DNA of 64,000 nt from Siphonodentalium dalli. Its lineage: Eukaryota > Mollusca > Scaphopoda > Gadilida > Siphonodentaliidae. The stretch spans positions 132,063,990-132,127,989 of the forward strand of contig CP136067.1 in assembly GCA_032622095.1 (NCBI GenBank). Reading direction: 5' to 3'. Shown piece by piece: positions 24,501 to 36,500 of this stretch. The notes below the pieces were generated by a model. The model worked only from the letters and a program-made list of their open reading frames with translations. It was not told the DNA's origin and ran no database searches. The position numbers were made by a program, and so were the translations under genes. Each line of letters begins with the position of its first letter. Positions within the stretch are counted from its first letter, which is position 1.

Positions 24501-27500
24501 TTGCGAAGAAGAAATCAAGTAGAAACTCAAAAATATGTGGTGTGATAGATAAGTATCACCATCATAGCCATGACAATTTGTTAACAAGTAATCACCGCAT
24601 CCGAGTATCAGTCAGGTCCGATGGAAACTGTTTTATGCATGCCGTTTTGCCACAGCTGAGTAATGATCAACCATCTATTAATGTCGATAGTCTTAGAGAG
24701 TCATTGTCTATTCATCTGATGGACAACTACCCACACTATAAACAGTTTGTGGTTACAGAAGATGAATCAGATGAGCGCCAGCAAGAGGACAATTACAATC
24801 ACGAAATACAAAATCTTAGGAACAATTCAACATGGAAAACAGAAAATAATATAAATATTTTGCATGAAACTTGCATGGTTAACCAATAATTATGCTAATG
24901 AATACTAATTGATCTGGTTATCTTTTTTGGCTTCAATTATGTGATGAGATGTTTGCAAAAAATGAATGCAGCAGGTGTCATGAGATGGAACCTTGTTGCA
25001 TTAAGAATATTCCAAAACGAGTTATGCAACAAGGTACTATCTTATAAATGACCTTGAATTCACGTATTACCCTTGACCGTTAACCTTCAAAATTTGGTGT
25101 AAACTAAAGTCCATCAGGGTCAATAATATGGCAACAAAGACTCAATACGCAGACCAATGGTATTTGTTAATCGATAACTTTAAACTTTGTTTTGCGATTA
25201 TCTCAGAACTTTAAAAAACCTACATGGTACCTTGTTGCTCTAACCCCACGATATATAAGAGAATGCATTGGCACAGGGTAAAAAAATCCCGACTTCCGAC
25301 TGGATTTGATATGGCGGGTCACATATACACCCGCTTTTCAAAGAAAAGTCTAAATGAATTTTTTTTAGAATGTTCGCAATCAGGAGCCTTATATAGAGAG
25401 TTCCTCGGGTTGATTTACTGCCAGTCTGCAGATGTGAGGCCTCAAAATATGGTGCAGGACATTTGCAGAATGATGTCCCCAGGGGTGAATTTAGTGACAC
25501 TAACCCATTATACTATGAACTACTCCTGACCAACCTTCAGCGGCTAGCATCTAGACCTGGACTACATACCGTAATCATAACTTATGAGAATTAAACATAA
25601 GTTCTCAGAAGAGTGTGTTATTTGTCAATGTATTCGCAACATAATCAACCACATGCCTTTAGCGATGTCCACTTTTTTTTTTACAATTTTTTACAATTTT
25701 AATAATTTATTCTTATATTCTTTAACAGACTTATTTTGTAGGTTTAGGGCCGATGAGATCGGCCCCTGGCACTCAAAGGGTTAAGGTTTTATTCCGCACA
25801 TATTGGTGTAGGCACATGCATTCAACGGAATCCCAGCCAATACATATTATTGTATACCTCTAGTGAAATACAAGCCATAACTACTTCGTGTTAACATTGT
25901 CATCAAAAAAGATTACGTAGATTACGTCAACAATCCGCTTCAGGTGATGCCCCCGATCATTACTGGTTATTCAACAGACATAAATCACAATAAAGGTCAT
26001 TATAATATCAATGAATGTGCCAGTCATGGCTTGAACTCAAGTCTGAGTTTAGTGTGCCTATCATTTGCAGAATGAGGTCCCCAGAGGGTGAATTTAGTGA
26101 CCCTGTCCTGCAAATTTCCATAGAATCTTCTTCACATAGATTCTATTTTGTTTTTAGTTTAGTTTCTCTATATCCCCAAATTGGCAGATGACACATTGCA
26201 TAATCGAGGTTCCCAATGGGTGTATATCACAATATTCACCATTTGGGAACTTCAATCTGAGTCTATGTCTCCCATAGCAGATGAGGCCATGCAGAATGAG
26301 GTGCCCAGAGGGTGAATTTGGTGATGCCAGCCATCTATTCATCCTCTGGGGACCTCATTCTGCAAATGACAGGCACACTAAACTCAGACTTGATTGAACT
26401 CATCCGACACAATCATGTTGAATAAATACAGAACACAACTTTCATCATAATCTTGAATCTTTTATCAAACTCATTGCAAACCACATATAGTACAAATTTT
26501 GCTTGAGCTCCGCTCTTGCGAAATATATCCTTGCACCATCCGCAACTTATTTGATAAAATATTCTCGATTAAGATGTGTCACAGTGGCCCGGGGAATCAC
26601 TTGGTTTTGAGGTTGGTGAGTACGGTGCATTCAAAATTGCCAAGGCGAGTGCAAATGCACAAGAACATAATATATGAGGAACTGACACAAAATATAGTAT
26701 GTTGACTCTTTCGAGCATATGCTAGTTTATTTTTAAAACAAGTTGATACCTTATTTGTTCGGAAATACTCAGTAGTTTTCTATAACATTCTGACCAAAGT
26801 TTCCAGTCGGAGGTTCGTGGAATACACCAGCCCATACATCAAGGAGAATCCTTCGACTGACAACTTTGGTCAGAATTATAGAGCAAACAACTGTGAGTTT
26901 GGACACGAATGAGGTTCCAGCTTGTTTGAAAAATTGAATAGCATATGTTCGTAGTCATCAAAATGATGTGTAATATATCATTATCCTAGTTTATTACCAT
27001 TTTCCTCATTTCTGGTGGCACTTGAGATCGCTTCGGCCATTTTGAATGCATGATACTCATCAACTCGAAACCATGTGATTCCCCACCATGTGTGTTTTGT
27101 TCTGTCTGCTAATATTACATGCTTGTTCCTTGAGTTGAGTTCATGCTGTGCCATATTTACAAATCCGTATGCCATACATATTCCATACACATCCCATTGA
27201 TGTCACGTGACATAAATGATGTTTGCCTCAAGTATGAAACTGGAACTTTAAGGGTATTTTTTCTCTTTGCAGCTCACTGATGCCAGCCGGTCTGGACAGC
27301 GAGCGATACAGAATAATTTCCTTGACAGTGGCAAACAAGACGCCATCGATGCCCTGCTAACTGGAAACACATTACGAGGAGATCTGTCTGATAAAGTACA
27401 AGCTCTGCTCGGAAACAGAGTTCTACATGGTAAATGTGAATGGATTCTCCCGTTCAGTTATAAACCAAACATTGGAATTGTCTATTCTTCATTTGTAGGG

Positions 27501-30500
27501 GTTTTTATATCATATAAGTGGTTGCATGGATGTAATTGTTTAGGATTTTTCCTGAATTCAGGATTTTCTGTACAATTCAGCTGAACAATTTGAAAAAAAT
27601 TCTTTTTTGCTTTATTTGACCCTTATGAGTTGAGAAAAGGCTCGACTTCCCAGATGTGTATGTGAATTTCTATTTTAGTGTCATCACCGATACTTCATGG
27701 GATGGTGTCAGACACTCTATATCCAGACTTGTACATGTATGTGAATTTCTATTTTAGTGTCATCACCGATACTTCGTGGGATGGTGTCAGACACTCTATA
27801 TCCAGACTTGTACATGTATGTGAATTTCTATTTTAGTGTCATCACCGATACTTCGTGGGATGGTAAATAGATACAGGGAATACTCTTTGAAATCCAAGCT
27901 GCGTATTTCTGTTGGAACATGGAATGTGAACGGAGGAAAACACTTTCGTAGCATCACGTTTAAACATCAGTCAATATCCGATTGGCTATTAGATGCCCCG
28001 AAACTAACTCAGCAAACTAACACAGGTATGTCTATTAATCTCAAACCATTCTGTTGGGGAAACTATTTGAATGATTATCAGGTTTATTTCTCCATCTGTA
28101 CAAGTTGCAGTCTCGTTGAAAAGCCGACGAAAATCCTATCAGATTTACAACTCTGGATCTGTGATTGAGATTTATATTCTAAGACGATGCGGCTTTCCCA
28201 AGATGACAAAATAAATTGTTTCCAAATATGGAGTGCACGTCTGGCATAATAAACATTTGTGAGAATCGTAGTATTTAGTTGTAGTTATAAAAACAACAAG
28301 ATGCAAAGAATAATAAGTAATAAATATTGATGACTGATAAAAACTCGAAAATTATGTCTACTATAGATTGTGATGAGTATAATGAATTATGAATATGTCG
28401 CCTGTATTCTGTATTATAAAATTTGTTATGTTTCGCTATGCATATGAAAATTGTCAACACATCATTGACTTCTGATCTCGCAATTTAAATATAACCTAAT
28501 TGATATGAGCAATGTTTGTAATTGTTATTAGCTTTTTATAGTGATTGGATTCCGCATTGAATTGATCTTTTATGTCACTAGCCAATGAAATGGAGGGAAT
28601 CCCATCAATTTAAATTGTGCCATGGTGCATGCTGACATTGGGGGGGGGGGGGGTTGCTCAGCTGGTAAGGTGAATGTAACATTAGGTATACATAATGCTC
28701 CAGCGATACCGAAGCTGGGTTGATTCCAGGGCTCATATTCACTAGTCCAAATTTAACCTTTTAATTACTGAATGGATTCACCAAGTTTCCGTCGACATAA
28801 ACTAGCTAGTGAAATCAGTTTGGATAATGCTGTTTTACGTTGAAGTCCCGTGTATATATCGTTCTGAAGCAGACTTTATGCCCAGATCCAGTGGTGGGAT
28901 ATTTCGTCGATTTTAATTGATTTTTCCCTATATATTAATACATGATTTTATATATATCGGAAAGAGTGACATCTTACGGTCATAATGATGTATTATAATC
29001 TAACTTTCATGTTAAATTATGCATAGATTATGAGTAACTTCGGTTTGTTTACATTGTACACTTACTGTCACTTCGTGATGTCAAATGAGTCGTATTCTTG
29101 TAAACATTCTTATAAAATATATTTTTCACATTTCATTTATTACTTTCAGTTGAAACTCTTTTGGATTTCCGAACAAGTATAATATTTTCTATGGAATAAA
29201 CTGGTTTACTGTCACAATTACATTTTAATACAGTTGGTGTGGGTTTTAGGTGATATTTACATCAACAACGCTAAACCCCGATATAGAATGGTATATAGAC
29301 AGGACTTTGACATAAAACAGCATTATCCCAAATGATTTCACTGGCTGGTTTACGTTTAAGGAAAGTTTGACTAATATTCACCAACTGGGTTTATATTTTG
29401 TCCAGGTAGTTTATAATGGGCGAAGCTCAACTCGAAGCTACCTGTGTTCGTTGATCGGATTAACCCTTTACCCAACAGAACGGCCCTGTGCCAATGCATT
29501 CTCTTATATATGCGAGTCGACCATAGGTCGCCTCGCATATATAAGAGAATGCATTGGCTTAACACATTAAATATTATAAAATTGTTAAAGAATGTAAGAT
29601 AAAGTGGTAAAAAGTGTTAAAAAAAGATTTGTTTAGGCCAATGCATTCTCTTATATATGCGAGGCGACCTATGGTCGACTTGCATATATAAGAGAATGCA
29701 TTGGCACAGGGCATAACTGTAACTATCACAATGTGGTCAAGGAGCCGGTTCCAATGATATCCATATTTGTATGGTTCTATTGAGACAGACCGAAGATATT
29801 TTAGGCTGTTGAAGCTTTATTTGGCCGGTTTTGGCCGGTTTGTTGGGTAAAGGGTTAACATCATGGCGGTATAGGATTTTCAAATCAATCGGATTTGATG
29901 GCTATCATAAATTGGCCTCAATTCTTCAACATTCATTCTGCAGAAAGATTTAGTCTGAGAGCTATCTACTGATTTTGATCTGATCTGTTTGTTATTGTTA
30001 TATAATATTTTAGGATTAATAAAAGATGGTGTTGACTTTAACAAGCCTGTGGATATTTATGCAATTGGCTTCGAGGAATTGATTGACTTAAATGCAAGCA
30101 ATATCATGAAAGCAAGGTAAGCACAACATCAACAAAATCTGAAATGAATTTTTTATAAATAAAAAATGCGGGAAATTTGAATATTTGCCATTAATAATAT
30201 GAATTGGACGTGACATGTAGTGGAGCAACCACACATGATGTGCCTCAAATTTATGTAACATCATGCAGTGGTCACGACGGAGACGACATGCCAAATTGAC
30301 AAGACGTATCGTGGATTGTAAAATCTTGTCTGGATTATCGTCATGACTTCTTCATTTTTTGTTTTCATTAAGCTGACCAACGAAATTGGTCTAAATGAAA
30401 TTAATAGACTTAAATCACATGTGAATTCTTCGTAAGTTCTGAAGTAGTTACTTTCATTTTTATCAGGATGCTTCATTTCCAATTCCGCGTTTTTTGCAAT

Positions 30501-33500
30501 CTGCACATGGTTGCTAACTGGAAGTCACGTGACAATTCTCCAAAATCTAAACCCGCGATCTTGAAAAATCACTGATGGATATAGAAAAAATTATATGATG
30601 TCATTCACCTGCCTTAGGTATAAGCACCCTTGGTGGTTGCTATCAAGTTCAATGACAGTTAGGCTAACCAGACAACTGAAAATAATTGAAAATCAACAAA
30701 ATATGTATCGCTATTGGGTAAAAGAAACTTAAACACCCTATATAGTAGTGGTCTTTTAGTCTTTTATGGTGTTGTCATTAAACATTGCCACAGTTAATTG
30801 GATATTGTGACATGGCTGCATTGTCCTAAGTTAATTGAATATTTTTTCAGCACAACAAATGCCAGAGAGTGGCAAAAGGAACTGCTGAAGACAATATCCC
30901 GAGATAACAGATATATACTTCTGACGAGCGTGCAGCTTGTTGGAGTCATCTTGTATGTTTTTGTCCGACCACACCTCGCTCCCTATATTAGGTAAGGGTT
31001 GTTTCTTTCAAGCAAATGTTTGAGTGAATATTTTGTCCGGAGCACCTCCTTATTATTTAGGTAACATCTGTTATTATGATTTAAAGACGGTCTATCTCTT
31101 CCTATAACACATGTTATATAGTTTCCTGCCAATTCCTGGGTATAACATAACAATTATGAATCAAAGACCCTGTCCAGAAACATTTCTATCAATTAATATT
31201 GATTTTATTTCAAATTTTCTTGTATAATACATTCAATCAATTAGGAAATTTTTATGGGATATTTTTAGAACAGGTGATCTCAGTTAGAGATATAGTTCTC
31301 CCATTTTAATTTGAATGTTTCTGCGAGGCTCGCAGTGTAGCAAGCGGGAGAACTCTATTTTGTTAGCACTTTCCACCAAGACAAAATGTAAGATAATTTT
31401 CTCTACATACAACCTCCGGAATAAACCACTTTATTTAGTGCCTTTATTGACAAATAATTTACCCAATCTTCAGTTTGTCAGTGTTTTATTCACAGAAAAA
31501 GTTATTTATAGTTGTGAAATCGAGTTTTATAAAAATTATGTTGTTGTCAGAGATAGACCATCTTTAACTTTGATGAAAAATCAACAATTATTCAATTGTC
31601 ACTGAAAATATTTCATTGTTTGCGTTGGCTCGACATTGATCTATTCTGTATTCTAACATGGGTGAGAGCAGGGAGCAAATTAATTTTGAAATATTGATTA
31701 GCAAATAACCTCACATTGACATGATTAGATAGCATTGTTCTAAAATCATATCAAATTGCATAGCTATAGTAATGTCCTAAATAATCGACTCCTTGACCAC
31801 AGCAGAATTATGGGTAACTTTTCAGGATTTAGTAGGAAATATGGCTTGTTGCCATTCATCGGAAAGCTCTTAAGTGAGAGCTTTCCGATGAATGGCAACA
31901 AGCCATATTTCCGACTAAATCCTGAAAAATTACCCATAATTCTGCTATGGTCAAGGAGTCGATTATTTAGGGCATTACTGTATTATCCATATTTGGGTAT
32001 CAAATTGTAATGCGATACCAGTTAAATTTGCTCCCTGGGGGATAGTAGACCAAGTCTTCTCGGTCCACAACAGCTTGGGATATCGGTTAGGATGATGCTG
32101 TTTTGGACCGTCCGCCCCGTTCTTCTTCTATAACGAACTTCCATTGAAAAGATGTACTACATATACATGTGGAGCCTGGGCATTCACGTAAACCCCTGAA
32201 TGTAATTCATCATTGCAAATGTCCGCAATGAATCAGTCTTCAAAATGATATACCAGTTACCAAGATAGATAGAGAAAGGTAAAGTGATGATACGATCATT
32301 TAATATATTGTTTACATTCAATTTCTGATAGAGCGAGATATCAAAATTCTGACATTCCACGGACCTCTGATATATGCATGCTTGGGAAAGGCTGTCCTCC
32401 ATGTTCATATATGCAAAGCTTCCATTATTTGATCTAATCCGAAGACATGGAAGTAAGATAACTCCCGCCCATGATTCTGGGCGTAAAGTCCGTTATAGAA
32501 GAGTTTCGGGAGGGGACTTGGTCCAAATCAGCATCAACCCAACTGATATCCCAAGCTGTTGTGGACCGAGAAGACTTGGTCTAGGGTGAGCGCTGTGAAT
32601 ATTCATTGCATGACCATACTCTATTTAATAAATGTGTTTTATGTCCTTGGAATACTTGTCATCTCAGCACACAAGCCTGCAAATAGCGTGTCTGTCATCT
32701 GCAGAATGAGGTCCCCAGAGGGTGAATTTAGTGATGGTATCCCACACAGTATCACCAAATTCACCCTCTGGAGACCTCATTCTGCTCAGGCCTCATCTTC
32801 TGGGAAGTATCTATAGTATCAAATTAACATTGTTTTAGTTATGTTTTACCTTCTCGGAAGTTTCTATATCCCCTAATTTGCAGAAGATAAAATGCATAAT
32901 CGAGGTGCCCAATGGGTGAACATCACCAACTTCAACTGGGGAACTAGGTCTACCATAGCAGTTGAGGGTCTAAGCAGAATTATATTCCCAGAGGGTGAAT
33001 TTGGTGTTTCTAGCCCACTGTGCGGGATAGCGTCACTAAATTTACCCTCTGGGGACCTCATTCTGCAAATGACAGTAATGCTATTTGCAGGCTTGTCAGC
33101 ACAAATCACTATTTTTTCCAGGGATTTAGCTGTGGATTCTGTAAAGACAGGTTTAGGAGGCGCGGCAGGAAATAAGGGCGGAGTCGGAATACGATTCCTG
33201 TTTAACAGTACGTCGATTTGCTTCGTTTGTGCTCATATGGCTGCTGGACAGTCCCAGGTGAACGAAAGGAACAGCGACTACAATGATATAACAAGAAGGA
33301 TGATGTTTCCTGGGGTGAGGTTTGATTTATACCTTTGATTTCTCAATGGATTCTTCCAGTCAGGTCTAAACATATAGATTGGAATGGTCCATTTATTTAT
33401 TGGGGTATTCAGATATTATAAGCAAACAGAAGGCGGAGAGAGAACTCCCAGTGATTCATTTGTAGGGATGGTGTTTGATTTAACAGCAGTGTTCATTCTG

Positions 33501-36500
33501 CAATTTGTCAAATGTAAGAACAATTTATAATTTGGCAATAAATATCTTCATTTGGCAAATATTTTGGCAAGAGACATCAATTTCTCAAGAAAGTTGTTGA
33601 AAATGTTGGTTGCTCAATCTATGGGAATTCCAGGGAAGTCTCACAGGTCAAGCCTGGGTATAGTGTGTCTGACATTTGCAGAGGTCCCCAGAGGGTGAAT
33701 TTAATGATGCTGCCCCGCACCGCAGGCAAGCATTACCAAATTCACCTTCTGGGTACCTCATTCTTCTTAGACCTCATTTTTTGGGAAGTATCTTTTGTCT
33801 CAAATTAACATTGTTTTTAGTTGCTTCTTCCCTTCTGTTCAGTTTCTATATCTCTTAATTTGCAGAAGAAGATGTATAATCGAGGTGACTAATGGGTGAA
33901 CATCACGAACATCAACTGGGGAACTTCAATCTGATCCTTAGTCTCCCATATCATTTGAGACCTAAGCTGAATGAGGTTCTCAGAAGGTGAATTTGGTGGC
34001 TCGTCACTGATTCGGGATAGAGAAAACTAAATTCACCCTCTGGGGACCTCATTCTGCAAATGTCAGACACTATTTCCAAGTTTGTTGTCCTTAAGTTAAG
34101 GATAACTACTCATCAATGAATATTTTATCTTATTTTGACAAATATCTGTGGGAAAAGGGTAATGAGCTTGAACCTTAAAATTAAATTGACATCAACAACT
34201 TGGACAATGAGTTGCCAATGAACCAACTACTATAATGATATGTCATCTGTGATGAATTCAGCATGTTATTGTTTCATTGTAGGGTGTACACTTTAATACT
34301 CATAATTCGAAGGTGAGACCAAGGATTTAGTTTATTAACTCCCTTGCAGTAGCTCTCCAATAATTTCATTACAACACAATTTCATGTATTTGGAAATTAT
34401 TCAACAAACTTAACCATCCACACACTCCAAAAATTGCTTAACAACTGCTTGCATCTGATCAAAATGCCACCAAGTTGAAGATGGCTTGCAAAATGCCACA
34501 ACATAATCAAGCCTGAATTTAATGTGTCTGTCGTTTGCAGAATAAGGTCCCCTGAGAGTGAATTTAATGAAGCTACCCTGCACAGCAGGCTAGCATCACC
34601 AAATTCAACCTCTGGTGACCTCATTCTGCTCAGACCTCATCTTCTGGGAAGTATCGATAGTCTCAAATTAATATTATCTATAGTTACTTTTACTCTTCTA
34701 AGAAGTTTCTATATCCCCTAATTTGCAGAATTCTGCTTAGGTCTTATCTTCTGGGAAGTATTGTTTTTATTACTTTTTCCCTTCTGTTCAGTTTGTATAT
34801 CCCCTAATTTGCAGAAGATAAATTGCATAAATCAAGGTCACTAATTGGTGAACATCATCTTCAACTAGGGAATTTCAATCTGATCCTAGGTCCCATAGCG
34901 GTTGAGTCCTCAGCAGAATGTGGTTCCCAGAGTGTGAATTTGGTGATGCTAGCATCACTAAATTCACCCTCTGGGGACCTCATTCTGCAAATGACAGACA
35001 CACTAAATTCAGTCTTGAACATAATCATTCCTATTAAGACTTAATTAGTCTGGAGTAATTAATCTCCATCTGACCATCCAAAGCTTAACTCATGACACCG
35101 CTCATTCAATTAAATTAGCGTGGACACAAAGAACCATGTGGATTTACTGATCATGTGCACAGCATCGTAATTATACCCCCACTTTCGAAGAAAATGGGGG
35201 GTATACCGGATTGACTGCGTCCGTCCATCACGCTTTCTCCCTCTGTGGTGTTGTCCGTCCGTCGAGCCGTCCGTCCGTCCGTCCGACCTCATAACTCGAA
35301 CAACTATGAACCGATTTCAATAATTTTTTGTATGCAATCTCCTTAGGACCGCCTCTCCGCATGATGCTAATTGTGGTTCTGTCCGACTTTTGTTTTTTAA
35401 ATTTACGCCTCATTTTCGTCTTAGAAAATTCTGTCCGACTTAATAACTTTAACAAATATGAACCGATTTCAATACTTTTTGGTATACATGCTGCTCACAA
35501 AACCCTCTCTACATGATGCGGCTAGGGATTGGCTCAGACTGTTTTTCGTAATATTACACTTCATTTTGCGACTTATTTTGACCGACTTAATAACTTTAAC
35601 AAATATGAACCAATTTGAATAATTTTTTCTGTACAAGCTTCTTGTGACACCATATCGATATCATTAGTCTGAATTTTTCTTTAAAGATAAAAATCTTTTT
35701 TGTTGGGTTTACGGATAATGCGGGTTGAATTTGCCATGGTGGGGGTATGCTAGCACTCGAGTGCACACCTCTTGTTATTCATTCACCAAGAAGCACTATC
35801 ATGATGTGGACCCAAAGTTGTAAAAAGAAGTGACAACATCTCATGTAATAAGAGAGCGACCAACAGGAAGATGATGTCATCTAAGTGGGATTAACTGCAC
35901 ATGCTTTCGTCAGGATTGCGGTGGTGTCAAAGACAATTTTTACCCTGTGCCAATGCATTCTCTTATATATGCGAGTCGACCATAGGTCGCCTCGCATATA
36001 TAAGAGAATGCATTGGCCTAACAATTTTTATCCTTTTTTTTTATAAATTTTTCTTACAATATTTAGGACATAAAATAAAAAACATCCATTATCCTGCAGG
36101 GAGCCCCACACATATATAGAAGCATATAGAAGAGTGTTGTCTGCTCATGTTTGTCTGGGGCTCTGTATGGGTGAAATTATAAAATTGTTAAAGAATACAA
36201 GAAAAAATTATTAAAAATGTAAAAAATTGTTAGGCCAATGCATTCTCTTATATATGCGAGGCGACCTATGGTCGACTCGCATTTATAAGAGAATGCATTG
36301 GCACAGGGTATATATATGATTGGTTTATGTTATGTAATTTATGTTAAAGTTTTGTTATGCTGTTACCCACTTGGCATTCTGTGGTATTAATTGGAGTAAA
36401 ACTAAAAAGATTTTAGACATAGGAAGATCAATCTCCCGAAATTGGAACTCCAGAAGTAAACATGTCTACTCCTGTTTGCTATTTCACCATAAACATACAT

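Larger units (their letters stand above)
22573..25250 (+). mobile_element. 2.7-kb TIR element (CGTGGGGTTAGAGCAACAAG) with an OTU-like gene
   Basis: Inverted ends of at least 28 bp start CGTGGGGTTAGAGCAACAAG. The flanks are ATAT on both sides, which gives a 4-bp duplication or a TA target, since ATAT is self-complementary. Removing it restores a perfect MITE hairpin, so it inserted into the 22186-25780 element. AAGGTACCAT-type words recur in its arms. It contains the acidic and OTU-like coding pieces at 23506-24024 and 24490-24889. Superfamily not identified. Confidence 0.7.
22186..25780. mobile_element. TTAA-flanked element, type 3 (CCCTTTGAATGCCAGG), 3.6 kb
   Basis: TTAA lies at 22182-22185 and 25781-25784. 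The termini CCCTTTGAATGCCAGG and CCTGGCACTCAAAGGG indicate a piggyBac-like class. It shares the double-hairpin core (about 22228-22300, and a second hairpin split at 22520-22572/25251-25277) with other MITEs here, plus the 14629-15290 type sequence. A 2.7 kb element with a gene remnant is inserted in the second hairpin. A fragment of the CAAG hAT family lies near 25426-25500. No piggyBac transposase. Confidence 0.75.

Noticed and set aside
27679-27836. The first two tandem copies of the exon 7 start used as exon sequence
   Set aside because: The 79-bp period shifts the frame, so using the acceptors at 27679 or 27758 and reading through would not join the conserved 5-phosphatase frame.
28639-28652. 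Poly-G runs here and near 18724, 50910 and 58079 as functional G-tracts
   Set aside because: Single homopolymer runs in repeats or introns, prone to sequencing error, with no conserved context between them.
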